A stretch of DNA of 64,000 nt, taken from assembly GCA_030424545.1 (NCBI GenBank), contig JAUHWL010000013.1, forward strand, positions 1 through 64,000, read 5' to 3'. Position 1 is the first letter of the stretch; each line of letters begins with the position of its first letter. Below the pieces are notes generated by a model. The model did not search any database and had not been told where the DNA came from. It saw only the letters and a program-made list of their open reading frames with translations. The DNA comes from Bacteroidia bacterium. Its GTDB lineage: Bacteria; Bacteroidota; Bacteroidia; Flavobacteriales; Schleiferiaceae. A program made the position numbers and the translations under genes. This document shows, piece by piece, positions 46,764 to 54,802 of this stretch.

Positions 46764-47717
46764 TTATTTTTTTAAACCAATTTCTGCCAATCTTTCATCT
46801 AAATACTCGCCTGCAGTAATATCTTCAAATTGTTTGGGGTTTTCTTCGGTAATGCAATTTTCCAGGCAGCTTAAATCCATTTGAGCTATTGGGTGCAAGA
46901 AAAACGGAATAGAAAAGCGTGGTGTACTCCACTTGCTTTTTGGCGGGTTTACCACACGGTGTGTAGTACTTTTTAACTTTCCGTTTGTTAATCGCTGCAA
47001 CATATCGCCCACGTTTACCACTATATATCCTGGTAGCGCAGTTACGTTAATCCATTCATTACTTCTGTTTAAAACTTGAAGCCCTTCGGCCGAAGCACCC
47101 ATAAGTAGGGTAATTAAATTGATGTCTTCATGTTCTGCACTGCGCACAGCATCGCCCGGCTCGTGGGTAATTGGCGGATAGTAAATCGCTCTTAAAATAG
47201 AATTTCCATTTTCAATTTTATCATCAAAATAAAATTCATCTAACGATAAATGTAGCGCAATGGCCTGTAGCATTATTTTACCTGCATCTTCTAAAGATTT
47301 ATAAACCCGCATAGATATTGGGTTAAAACTAGGCAACTCTTTTACGGAAACATTTTTTGGGTAAAGTTCATTTAAGGGCTCATTATTTTTTACGCATTGC
47401 CCAAATTGCCAAAACTCTTTTAAATCTCCCGCATTGTGGTTTTTTGCATGCTCTTTACCAAAACTGGTAAATCCTCTTTGTCCTGCTAATCCTTCTATTT
47501 CATACCTTTCTTTAACGCTTTTTGGTAGGTTGAAAAAAGCCTCTACTTGCTCATATAATTCGGACGTGGTTGTATCATCTAACCCGTGATTTTTTATAGC
47601 CACAAAACCAATTTCTTCATATGCCTTACCAAGTTCACGCACAAACTTGCCTTTTCTTACTGCATCGCCAGATTTAAAATCGCTTAAATCTAACTGTGGG
47701 ATGCTTTTTATTGCCAT
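46764..47717 (-). CDS. 2-oxoglutarate/Fe(II)-dependent oxygenase, isopenicillin N synthase-like
   Basis: 317 residues from the ATG at 47717; the frame opens at a TTG. The N-terminal DIOX_N part starts IPQLDLSDFKSGD and FVAIKNHGL. The C-terminal domain has the metal site HEDINLITLL (His-x-Asp), the distal His in THRVVNPP and the 2-oxoglutarate Arg in RFSIPFF. All are present. The substrate is unknown. It is the first gene of a likely operon with trmD and the TrmH-like gene, 3 bp before trmD. Confidence 0.9.
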   Translation of the reverse strand: MAIKSIPQLDLSDFKSGDAVRKGKFVRELGKAYEEIGFVAIKNHGLDDTTTSELYEQVEAFFNLPKSVKERYEIEGLAGQRGFTSFGKEHAKNHNAGDLKEFWQFGQCVKNNEPLNELYPKNVSVKELPSFNPISMRVYKSLEDAGKIMLQAIALHLSLDEFYFDDKIENGNSILRAIYYPPITHEPGDAVRSAEHEDINLITLLMGASAEGLQVLNRSNEWINVTALPGYIVVNVGDMLQRLTNGKLKSTTHRVVNPPKSKWSTPRFSIPFFLHPIAQMDLSCLENCITEENPKQFEDITAGEYLDERLAEIGLKK

Positions 47718-47833
47718 AATATTGTTCTTTAAACTAAAAATCAAAGGTAACTTTCTAACTGTTTTAGCAAAGTAAAATTTGTTAGTAATAGGTAGTTCTA
47801 TTCTTTACTTTTACGGGCTATTTAACAACAAAA

Positions 47834-49825
47834 ATGACAGAATTAAATATAAATTTTGACCGCTCTAATTTGAGCGATGAAGAATTAAAATCCATATACA
47901 AAGGCATTATTAAACCTCGCCTAATAGAAGATAAAATGCTGATTTTATTGCGTCAAGGAAAAATCTCTAAATGGTTTTCTGGTATGGGGCAAGAAGGCGT
48001 TAGCGTAGGCACCACATTGGCCTTAGAACCAGAAGAATACATGCTAACCATGCACCGAAATCTTGGTGTATTTACGGCTAGAAACGTGCCTTTAAACAAA
48101 CTATTTTCTCAGTTTCAGGGCAAAGCAAATGGCTACACAAAAGGCCGAGACAGAAGCTTTCACTTTGGCACCAAAGAACACAACATTGTTGGTATGATAT
48201 CTCATTTGGGCCAACAACTTGGCGTAGCAGATGGCATTGCATTAGCCAACAAGCTAAAGCAAAATGGCAAAGCGACTGTAGTTTTTACAGGCGATGGTGG
48301 CGCCAGCGAAGGCGATTTTCATGAAGCGCTAAACGTAGCCTCAGTGTGGGGATTGCCCGTAATTTTTGTTGTAGAAAACAATTACTGGGGACTATCTACG
48401 CCAAAAGAAGAACAATACAATTTCGAAAACTTTGTTGATAAAGGCCCTGGCTACGGCATAGAAGCACACAAGGTAGATGGTAACAACATCCTTGAAGTAT
48501 ACACTAAAACAAAAGCATTGGCCGAAAGCATTCGAACCAATCCTAGGCCCATTTTATTAGAATGCGTAACCTTTAGAATACGCGGCCACGAAGAAGCCTC
48601 GGGAACAAAATATTACCCAGAAGGATTAATAGAGCTTTGGGAAAAGAAAGACCCCGTTATAAATTTTGAGCACTTTTTATTGAATGAAAAAGTAATTGCC
48701 CAAGATTTTATAGACGAATTAAAGAAGGAATTAAAACAAGAAATAGTTGATGCGATTACCGAATCTGATGCCGAGCCCAATATTGCGTTTGATTTAGAAA
48801 CCGAATTAAATGATGTTTACGCTCCTTTTGATTTTGAAGAAATAAAACCCGAAAACGCAAACGTTACTAACAAACGCCTAATTGATGCCATTAGCGATGC
48901 ACTTGGACAAAGCATGGTAAAACATCCGAACCTGATTTTAATGGGGCAAGATATTGGCGATTACGGTGGTGTATTTAAAGTAACCGAAGGGTTTGTAGAG
49001 GCCTTTGGCCGAGATCGCGTTCGCAACACACCCTTGTGTGAAAGTGCTATTTTGGGTGCCGCATTGGGGCTTTCTATAAACGGGCATAAAGCCATGGTAG
49101 AAATGCAATTTGCCGATTTTGTAACCGAAGGTTTTACCCAAATTGTAAATAATCTGGCCAAAATACATTACCGCTGGGGCCAAAATGCCGATGTGGTAGT
49201 ACGCATGCCAACAGGCGCTGGCGTTGCCGCAGGGCCGTTTCATAGCCAAAGTAACGAAGCCTGGTTTACGCATACCCCCGGTTTAAAAGTTGCATACCCT
49301 GCTTTTCCGGCCGATGCCAAAGGACTACTAAATACAGCTATTGAAGATCCAAATCCGGTGTTGTTTTTCGAGCATAAAAATTTGTATCGCTCTATTTCGC
49401 AAGATGTACCAGACGATTATTACACATTGCCTTTTGGCAAAGCCTCACTTATTACAGAGGGCGATGATGTTACAATTGTTAGCTACGGACAAGGCGTACA
49501 TTGGGCGTTAGATTATGTTAAGAAAAATAACATAAATGCCGATTTAATTGATTTACGCACACTTGTACCTTTAGATACAGAAGCAATTATAAACTCTGTA
49601 AACAAAACAGGGCGTGCCATTATCTTGCAAGAAGATTGCCTTTTTGGTGGTATCGCCAGCGATATTTCGGCATTAATTACAGAAAACTGTTTTAAGAATT
49701 TAGATGCGCCTGTAATGCGTGTAGGAAGTTTAGATACCCCCGTACCGTTTGCTGCAACACTAGAAAAAGGCTTTTTGCCCGTGCAACGTTTTGCAGAAAA
49801 GTTGGAGGAATTGCTGGCGTTTTAA
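47834..49825 (+). CDS. Branched-chain 2-oxo acid dehydrogenase E1, alpha and beta fused
   Basis: 663 residues, cytosolic thiamine-diphosphate enzyme. Residues ~10-330 are the alpha subunit with the ThDP motif TGDGGASEGDFHEALN...VENN (split, ~153-185) and GKANGYTKGRDRSFHFG. Residues ~345-663 are the beta subunit (GQDIGDYGGVFKVTEGF, TPLCESAILGAALGLSINGH, RMPTGAGVAAGPFHSQ, FEHKNLYR). The fusion is common in Bacteroidota and is probably specific for branched-chain keto acids, feeding iso-fatty acid synthesis. E2 and E3 genes are not in the window. It begins 116 bp after the divergent 2OG-oxygenase gene start. Confidence 0.92.
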   Translation: MTELNINFDRSNLSDEELKSIYKGIIKPRLIEDKMLILLRQGKISKWFSGMGQEGVSVGTTLALEPEEYMLTMHRNLGVFTARNVPLNKLFSQFQGKANGYTKGRDRSFHFGTKEHNIVGMISHLGQQLGVADGIALANKLKQNGKATVVFTGDGGASEGDFHEALNVASVWGLPVIFVVENNYWGLSTPKEEQYNFENFVDKGPGYGIEAHKVDGNNILEVYTKTKALAESIRTNPRPILLECVTFRIRGHEEASGTKYYPEGLIELWEKKDPVINFEHFLLNEKVIAQDFIDELKKELKQEIVDAITESDAEPNIAFDLETELNDVYAPFDFEEIKPENANVTNKRLIDAISDALGQSMVKHPNLILMGQDIGDYGGVFKVTEGFVEAFGRDRVRNTPLCESAILGAALGLSINGHKAMVEMQFADFVTEGFTQIVNNLAKIHYRWGQNADVVVRMPTGAGVAAGPFHSQSNEAWFTHTPGLKVAYPAFPADAKGLLNTAIEDPNPVLFFEHKNLYRSISQDVPDDYYTLPFGKASLITEGDDVTIVSYGQGVHWALDYVKKNNINADLIDLRTLVPLDTEAIINSVNKTGRAIILQEDCLFGGIASDISALITENCFKNLDAPVMRVGSLDTPVPFAATLEKGFLPVQRFAEKLEELLAF

Positions 49826-49883
49826 CCCACAGCGTATTTATATTTATAAATTATATTGCAAATTCATGAATTAGTTGAATCTC

Positions 49884-50849
49884 ATGAAAAGCATCAAACA
49901 TTTAGTATTCTTTACGCTCGTTTTTTCAACGTTTAATGTTTTGTATGCTCAAATCAACTTGATTAAAAATGGTAGTTTCGAAGTAACGGATTCTTGCCCC
50001 AATCAAGTAGGTCAGGTGTCTTTAGCCAAAGGTTGGCACAACGCAAGTGCAACTGCAGATTTACTGGATTCATGTGCTTCATTTTGGGCTGTAGATGTTC
50101 CTTCTAATTATTTCGGTTCTTCCTATGCAAAGTCAGGAAGCAGATATGTACATATAAACTTAGCTTGGTACGATTCTATTACCGTTTATAATTACGAAAC
50201 TATTTGTTATACGCTAGACGAGCCCTTAAAAGCAGGTCATAAATATTGTTTGTCTTTTTGGGTAAAACACACAAATTATTCTAGGTACGCCTACGATAGA
50301 CTTGGCGTTTTATTTACATCTACTTATTACAATCAACTTGGAGGCAGAATTACAGAAAAACCACAATTTGAAACCCCTCCTGGGCAACCCTTAACCTATG
50401 ATGAGTGGACAGAGATAACTACAGAATTTGTGGCCAACGGCACAGAAAAGTACATGTTGGTTGGCCAATTTAACAAGTTTGAAGATTTAACAATTGTAGA
50501 TGATAACCCAAATGTTCCCTTAGATTTTTTCGATTATTATGTAGATGATTTTTCGCTAATCAATTGCACAAATCCTCCAGAAATAGAAATACCAAATACC
50601 TTTTCGCCCAATGGCGATTTGGTAAATGATGAGTTTCGCATAACAGCTGCTAACATACAATCTTTGAAAATTGAGGTATATTCTAGATGGGGAACGAAAG
50701 TTTTTAAAAGCGAAGAAATTGATTTTTATTGGGATGGTACATTTAACGGAACCAATGTAGCCGAAGGTGTGTATTTCTATATCATTAATTATGTAGGCAC
50801 CAATGACGAACAAAAACAAATGAATGGATCAATTCATTTGTTTAGATAA
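49884..50849 (+). CDS. Secreted protein with CHU_C-type T9SS (type B) sorting domain
   Basis: 321 residues from the ATG at 49884; the frame opens at a TTG. Signal peptide ~1-22 (ends NVLYAQ). Residues ~23-235 form an unrecognised domain beginning INLIKNGSFEVTDSCPNQ, of a carbohydrate-binding-like type. The C-terminal ~80 residues (IPNTFSPNGDLVNDEF, VYSRWGTKVFKSEE, WDGTFNGTNVAEGVYFYII) are the gliding-motility/type B sorting domain. Surface-exposed or released; the ligand is unknown. The stop overlaps the convergent glycosyltransferase gene by 21 bp. Confidence 0.87.
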   Translation: MKSIKHLVFFTLVFSTFNVLYAQINLIKNGSFEVTDSCPNQVGQVSLAKGWHNASATADLLDSCASFWAVDVPSNYFGSSYAKSGSRYVHINLAWYDSITVYNYETICYTLDEPLKAGHKYCLSFWVKHTNYSRYAYDRLGVLFTSTYYNQLGGRITEKPQFETPPGQPLTYDEWTEITTEFVANGTEKYMLVGQFNKFEDLTIVDDNPNVPLDFFDYYVDDFSLINCTNPPEIEIPNTFSPNGDLVNDEFRITAANIQSLKIEVYSRWGTKVFKSEEIDFYWDGTFNGTNVAEGVYFYIINYVGTNDEQKQMNGSIHLFR

Positions 50850-51956
50850 TAGTTTAAAATATACCTCCCTTAACTTTTCCCCAACAGCTTCCGGCAAACA
50901 AGCTTTCCACATTTCAAACGTTACCGTTTCATTTTTGGCGGCAAAAGCAGCGTTCATGGCCTCCACCAATTCTTTTTGGTTATCAACTTCAATCGGGAAA
51001 TCGTCTTTTTCAAGCCATTCATTTGGGCCACCACAAAGGGTGGAAATCACCGGGATTCCGGCTGCATGGGCTTCTAAAACCACCACGCCAAAGCTTTCTA
51101 TACGACTGTTGCATATCAACACATGGCAACTTGGTAAGTGCTGCAAAACGTAGTCGTTTTTCTGTCGGCCAAACCAATTTATTTTATTGGCTACGCCAGA
51201 GTTTTGCACCGCTATTTCAATTCTTTTTTCATCAGGTCCACCACCAATCAAATGCAATTGGCAATCATCATTCACGGCCACAAATTCACTGAAAGCCGTA
51301 ATAATGCCACTGATGTTTTTTACTTCGTCAATAAAATCAGCCACTACCAAAAACGTAAACTTTTCTAGCTTTTTAGGGCGATGTGGGTTTTCTGCTACAA
51401 CATTTGGCACAACTGTAAACTGACCAGCAATGCCGCTGGTTTTCATGTGTTTTTCTAAAAATTGAGAAACAGGTAAAATTTGCTGTACTGCACCTAACTT
51501 TTTGTAGGCCCACTTTTTCCAAAACGGTAATTCATTAAAAATTCCGCGCATGTAGCCGCTCCAATGCTCTGAAATTACCACTGGAATTTTTCGCTTTTTT
51601 GCCCAATTTACCACCAAAAGTAAATCGGGCGAAAAGACGTGCAAATGCACTACATCGGGTAAATTTTTATTGTTGTAATGGCCGCGTATGTATTCTCTAA
51701 ACGCACTTCTTTTATACGAAATAGCTGTTTTCCGTTTAAAGTAATGCCTCGTTATGGGCAAATTATTTTCAATAGACTCTACAATTTCTGTTTTGCCACT
51801 GCTGGGTAACCAAGCCAAAATTTTTACCTCAGCAAAATTACTTGTACATGAAATATGTTTCTGTACAAAAATCCCATTTTGCACATCGTAGCGATTTGGA
51901 AACCACTTGGTAACATGCAAAATGCGTAATTTATTAGGTAAAATATTCTTGGCCAT
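50829..51956 (-). CDS. Glycosyltransferase, GT4 family
   Basis: 375 residues. RILHVTKWFPNRYDVQNGIFVQKH at the N-terminus marks the acceptor domain, VVISEHWSGYMRG follows, and the donor domain has VVADFIDEVKNISGII, LHLIGGGPDEKRIE and the EX7E stretch CNSRIESFGVVVLEAHAAGIPVI (two parts). It is cytosolic, probably in capsule, O-antigen or exopolysaccharide synthesis. The stop overlaps a T9SS-cargo gene on the other strand by 21 bp, and the start overlaps the YeiH stop by 23 bp. Confidence 0.9.
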   Translation of the reverse strand: MAKNILPNKLRILHVTKWFPNRYDVQNGIFVQKHISCTSNFAEVKILAWLPSSGKTEIVESIENNLPITRHYFKRKTAISYKRSAFREYIRGHYNNKNLPDVVHLHVFSPDLLLVVNWAKKRKIPVVISEHWSGYMRGIFNELPFWKKWAYKKLGAVQQILPVSQFLEKHMKTSGIAGQFTVVPNVVAENPHRPKKLEKFTFLVVADFIDEVKNISGIITAFSEFVAVNDDCQLHLIGGGPDEKRIEIAVQNSGVANKINWFGRQKNDYVLQHLPSCHVLICNSRIESFGVVVLEAHAAGIPVISTLCGGPNEWLEKDDFPIEVDNQKELVEAMNAAFAAKNETVTFEMWKACLPEAVGEKLREVYFKLLSKQMN

Positions 51957-52911
51957 AAATGAATCCGAGTACTACAGAAATCTGTACTACAAATATAATA
52001 GAACCCAGAAGCAGCGCTTTTGGACCTTGAGAAATAAGGTCTTTCACTTTTATTTTTAACCCAATACCCACCATGGCCGTGGTAAGCAACCATTTATCTA
52101 AAGTCTTTACAGGAGAAGTAATTTCTGTAGGAAGTTGAAATACATTGGCTAGAATAAGCAAGATGATAAATACCAACATAAATCCTGGAATCAGCTTTTT
52201 ACTTGCTGGGCCGGTTTGCTTTTTACTCATGATTAATGCCGTAATAATAACAACTGGCGCAAGCATAAGCACCCTACCTAGCTTTACTAAGGTGGCAATT
52301 TGACCAGCTTCTTCTCCAAAGGCATATCCACCCCCTACGGCATGACCAACCGCCTGCAATGTGCCACCTATTAAAATTCCTGCTTGCTCCTGAGAAAAAT
52401 GTAAGGCTACGGATAACAAAGGTAAAAGCAACATACCTACGGTACCTAGCACGTTTACAACACCAATAGAAACACCGGTTTGCGAAGATTCTGATTTAAA
52501 AAATGGAGAAACTGCAGCAATGGCCGAAGCTCCACAAATTGCATTTCCAACGCCAATAAACAATCCGCAATTGTTAGAAACACCAATGTTTTTAGCCAAA
52601 TATTTACCAAGAAAAATAGACAAACCAATCATTACCAAAATAATTGGAATTAACCAAAGTGAAAGAGATAAGCTGCGGAATGACATTTGCAAACCTAGAA
52701 GCGCCACGGCCCAAGCCAAGATTTTCTTTTCGCTAAACGTTATTCCCTCGTTAAACTGATCTCCTAGATTAATGAAATTGCCAAGTAAAAGTCCTATCAA
52801 CAATGCTGTAACCTCTGTGGTTTGAAAACCCAAATATTCTTTTGCAGCAAAAGAAACCGCTGCTACTACAACACAGAGTAAAATTCCGAGTAAATGTGTC
52901 TTGTTTGGCAT
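51934..52911 (-). CDS. YeiH-family putative sulfate exporter
   Basis: 325 residues, about ten membrane helices. Family-specific stretches are GITFSEKKILAWAVALLGLQMS, IGVGNAICGASAIAAVSPFFKS and LQAVGHAVGGGYAFGE. Members of this family (UPF0324) are called sulfate exporters on limited evidence. The 5' end is next to tRNA-His, with divergent promoters. The next gene downstream, a GT4 glycosyltransferase, overlaps by 23 bp. Confidence 0.87.
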   Translation of the reverse strand: MPNKTHLLGILLCVVVAAVSFAAKEYLGFQTTEVTALLIGLLLGNFINLGDQFNEGITFSEKKILAWAVALLGLQMSFRSLSLSLWLIPIILVMIGLSIFLGKYLAKNIGVSNNCGLFIGVGNAICGASAIAAVSPFFKSESSQTGVSIGVVNVLGTVGMLLLPLLSVALHFSQEQAGILIGGTLQAVGHAVGGGYAFGEEAGQIATLVKLGRVLMLAPVVIITALIMSKKQTGPASKKLIPGFMLVFIILLILANVFQLPTEITSPVKTLDKWLLTTAMVGIGLKIKVKDLISQGPKALLLGSIIFVVQISVVLGFIYGQEYFT

Positions 52912-52957
52912 GGCCGCGAATATACATTTTGGAATTAGAATTATTTACAAAAAATTG

Positions 52958-52988
52958 ATTGCAGAGAATAGATTAAAATTTATATTTG
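52958..52988 (+). promoter_or_regulatory. Promoter of tRNA-His
   Basis: TTG (52959-52961) and TATATTTG (52981-52988) have the canonical 19-bp spacing. The -7 box exactly matches TAnnTTTG and ends 12-13 bp before the mature tRNA. Confidence 0.6.
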
Positions 52989-53001
52989 CGCCCCTAAAAT
53001 G

Positions 53002-53075
53002 GTGATTGTAGCTCAGCTGGTTAGAGTGCCTGATTGTGGTTCAGGAGGTCGCGGGTTCGAACCCCGTCTTTCACC
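53002..53075 (+). tRNA. tRNA-His (GTG) with a mismatched acceptor stem
   Basis: All arms fold: D stem GCTC/GAGT, anticodon stem CCTGA/TCAGG with loop TTGTGGT (anticodon GTG at 53036-53038), variable AGGTC, T stem GCGGG/CCCGT with loop TTCGAAC. G at 53001 can serve as G-1 and C 53075 as position 73; CCA is not fully encoded. The acceptor stem 5' strand GTGATTG does not fit the 3' strand CTTTCAC: pairs 5-68 and 6-67 are T-T. The expected 3' strand would be CAATCAC. The 3' segment from 53063 is repeated downstream, so the tRNA may be a mosaic. Confidence 0.88.
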
Positions 53076-53204
53076 CAGAGAAAACCCCGAACATTTTTAT
53101 GTTTGGGGTTTTTTATTTTTAGACATGTTTTACGTCTATATCAGAAAATCGCAGAAAAACGGCAGTTTTTATATCGGTCAGACTAATGATTTTAATGCAC
53201 GGCT
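53063..53204 (+). repeat. Direct repeat, copy 1 (142 bp)
   Basis: This is identical to 53448-53589 except for five substitutions (137 of 142). It includes the last 13 bp of tRNA-His, the terminator and the first 27 codons of the GIY-YIG gene. The offset between copies is 385 bp. Confidence 0.95.
53081..53114 (+). terminator. Terminator after tRNA-His
   Basis: AAAACCCC-g-AACA pairs with TGTT-t-GGGGTTTT, followed by more T. It lies 6 bp after the tRNA. Because it precedes the GIY-YIG gene, expression of that gene needs read-through or another promoter. Confidence 0.8.
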
Positions 53205-53373
53205 AAAAAGGCACAACGCGGGCGAGAATAAATCAACCAAAGCATATTTACCTTGGATTGAAATTCTTGTTCTTTCTAAAAACTCCCGTAGCGAAGCGAT
53301 GATTTTAGAGAAAAAGATCAAAAACTTATCTCATAAACGTCTTTTAGATTTTATCAATAAATACAGTCGCTAG
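53125..53373 (+). CDS. Small GIY-YIG nuclease
   Basis: 82 residues from the ATG at 53125; the longer frame from 52999 only runs through the tRNA. The GIY-YIG domain fills the protein: FYVYIRKSQKNGSFYIGQT is the hallmark (YVY and YIG), with catalytic-type Arg in FNARLKRHN and a Glu in MILEKKI. Family members cut DNA; small single-domain ones sit near tRNA genes in Bacteroidota and are thought to be mobile. It directly follows the tRNA-His terminator, and its first 27 codons plus upstream sequence are repeated 385 bp downstream. Confidence 0.85.
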   Translation: MFYVYIRKSQKNGSFYIGQTNDFNARLKRHNAGENKSTKAYLPWIEILVLSKNSRSEAMILEKKIKNLSHKRLLDFINKYSR

Positions 53374-53383
53374 TTCAACTCTT

Positions 53384-53443
53384 GACGATTTTACCGAAAA
53401 GGTAAAATGTCTAGATGCAGACAACGCACACAGTGCGTTCGTC
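53384..53443 (+). other. Two adjacent hairpins after the GIY-YIG gene
   Basis: First stem: GAC-g-ATTTTACC (53384-53395) with GGTAAAAT-GTC (53401-53411). Second: AACGCAC (53423-53429) with GTGCGTT (53433-53439) around ACA, extendable by GAC/GTC. They fill the gap before repeat copy 2 and could be structured ends, nuclease sites or terminators; no T-run follows. Confidence 0.55.
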
Positions 53444-53447
53444 AGCA

Positions 53448-53589
53448 CCCGTCTTTCACCCAGAGAAAACCCCGAACATTTTTATGTTTGGGGTTTTTTA
53501 TTTTTGGACATGTTTTACGTCTATATCATAAAATCGCAGAAAAATGGCAGTTTTTATATCGGGCAGACTTATGATTTTAATGCACGGCT
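53448..53589 (+). repeat. Direct repeat, copy 2 (142 bp)
   Basis: Second copy of 53063-53204: tRNA 3' end, terminator (53466-53499) and the start of a GIY-YIG gene. There is no tRNA body in front of it. Confidence 0.95.
53466..53499 (+). terminator. Second copy of the tRNA-His terminator
   Basis: Identical hairpin and T-rich tail inside repeat copy 2. Confidence 0.7.
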
Positions 53590-53602
53590 GATAATTGATT
53601 GA
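53510..53602 (+). pseudogene. Truncated GIY-YIG nuclease copy
   Basis: The frame MFYVYI..., with 30 residues, matches residues 1-27 of the full copy with two changes (Arg7 to Ile, Asn21 to Tyr), then diverges after ARL and stops at TGA 53602. The catalytic Glu and C-terminal half are missing, so it is not functional as a nuclease. Confidence 0.85.
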
Positions 53603-53681
53603 ATACCATCTTCATAAAAAATCAATCTGCATATATAATAGCGATTGAATGCGCATTTCAGTATTATGATTATTTTCGAGT

Positions 53682-54800
53682 ATGCGCATTCTCAACAATA
53701 ATCCACCTTTTTCACTTGTATTGGCAGCCCTGCTTCTCATGGGGCCTGTTATCATTAAAGCTCAGAAAAGCAATAAGCTAAAGCACGATCATTTTGCAGA
53801 AATTAACGCAAAAGATTTGCGCGTAGATATGGATGCTTTTTACATCCACTTTAGCGGCATTGTAGAAGAAGCCGCTGACAGCATAGCGACTTTAACCCAT
53901 AATGATACCGTAGCCGCCAATGCATTGTTTTGGAAAATGAATGCTATTCCTGCCGCACAACAGGCCATATTTTCTGCAAACCCGATAGTTGCCCTTGGCG
54001 ATGCAACCGTACTTTGCATACAAATGGACCATTTTTTTAAAGATGGGGCTGGTAAAGAAATTTTTAAAGACGAGCAAAACATTGCCATAAGGGCAAGTAA
54101 AAAATTGCGAAAAGACATTATCGCGATTTCTGGCCAAATGATCCCAGAGCAGAAAGCGCAAAGTCTTGGTGATGCTATTCGGTTTTTTGCATTAAACAAC
54201 CCCATTAACTCTTTGTACTTTAATCGTAAAAATGTGAAGCCGGCAATGGCTAAACTTATTGAAGAAGAAAAGTTTAAACTTAAAAACGTTGCTCAAAACC
54301 TTGACCAAAATGTGCAAGACTTAAATAACCGAATTGTAGTTTTTTCAAACCTAATGCCGAAACAAATTCGTTGGCAAAGTGAGTATATGATTTATAAAAA
54401 CACGCCTGCACAACTCCAAAACATTGCTTTTGACTCTCTAATCTTTCAGTTTGATAGTTTAATGTTGTTTACCAACAGCATCCCCGAATTAATAGAAAGT
54501 GAACGCCAAGAAATAATAAAAACCATTGCACTTGAGCGAGAACTTATTTTAGCATCGGTGCAAAACGAGCATAAAACAGCTTGGGAAAATGTAGATGCGC
54601 AAACAAAAAATGCATTTCACAAAATTTCATCTCAGCGTGATTCTGCTTTTCTTCTTGCAGATGATTTGATTTTGAAATCAACAGAAAACGCCAAAGAAAC
54701 AAGCAAAGAATTGATAGACTTCGCCTTTTATAGAGCATTAATTATTCTAGCCTTGCTATTTATAGGCGCGCTAATTCTTATTTGGTTTTATAAGCGATAA
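53682..54800 (+). CDS. Membrane-anchored helical protein of unknown function
   Basis: 372 residues. Signal peptide ~1-27 (ends IIKAQ), an extended, mostly alpha-helical and partly coiled-coil periplasmic part (~30-340), and one C-terminal membrane helix (~347-369, FYRALIILALLFIGALILIWF) with a basic tail YKR. No family is recognised. The ATG at 53682 overlaps an ATGCGCAT palindrome, also present at 53649-53656, which might be an operator. The stop lies 2 bp from the convergent SpoIID gene stop. Confidence 0.7.
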   Translation: MRILNNNPPFSLVLAALLLMGPVIIKAQKSNKLKHDHFAEINAKDLRVDMDAFYIHFSGIVEEAADSIATLTHNDTVAANALFWKMNAIPAAQQAIFSANPIVALGDATVLCIQMDHFFKDGAGKEIFKDEQNIAIRASKKLRKDIIAISGQMIPEQKAQSLGDAIRFFALNNPINSLYFNRKNVKPAMAKLIEEEKFKLKNVAQNLDQNVQDLNNRIVVFSNLMPKQIRWQSEYMIYKNTPAQLQNIAFDSLIFQFDSLMLFTNSIPELIESERQEIIKTIALERELILASVQNEHKTAWENVDAQTKNAFHKISSQRDSAFLLADDLILKSTENAKETSKELIDFAFYRALIILALLFIGALILIWFYKR

Positions 54801-54802
54801 GG

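Noticed and set aside
52999-53124. N-terminal extension of the GIY-YIG frame
   Set aside because: It is the translation of tRNA-His and its terminator; the ATG at 53125 begins the conserved domain.
53682-54800. Methyl-accepting or sensor protein
   Set aside because: The signal peptide, helical region and C-terminal membrane helix fit superficially, but there is no HAMP, signalling or sensor motif.
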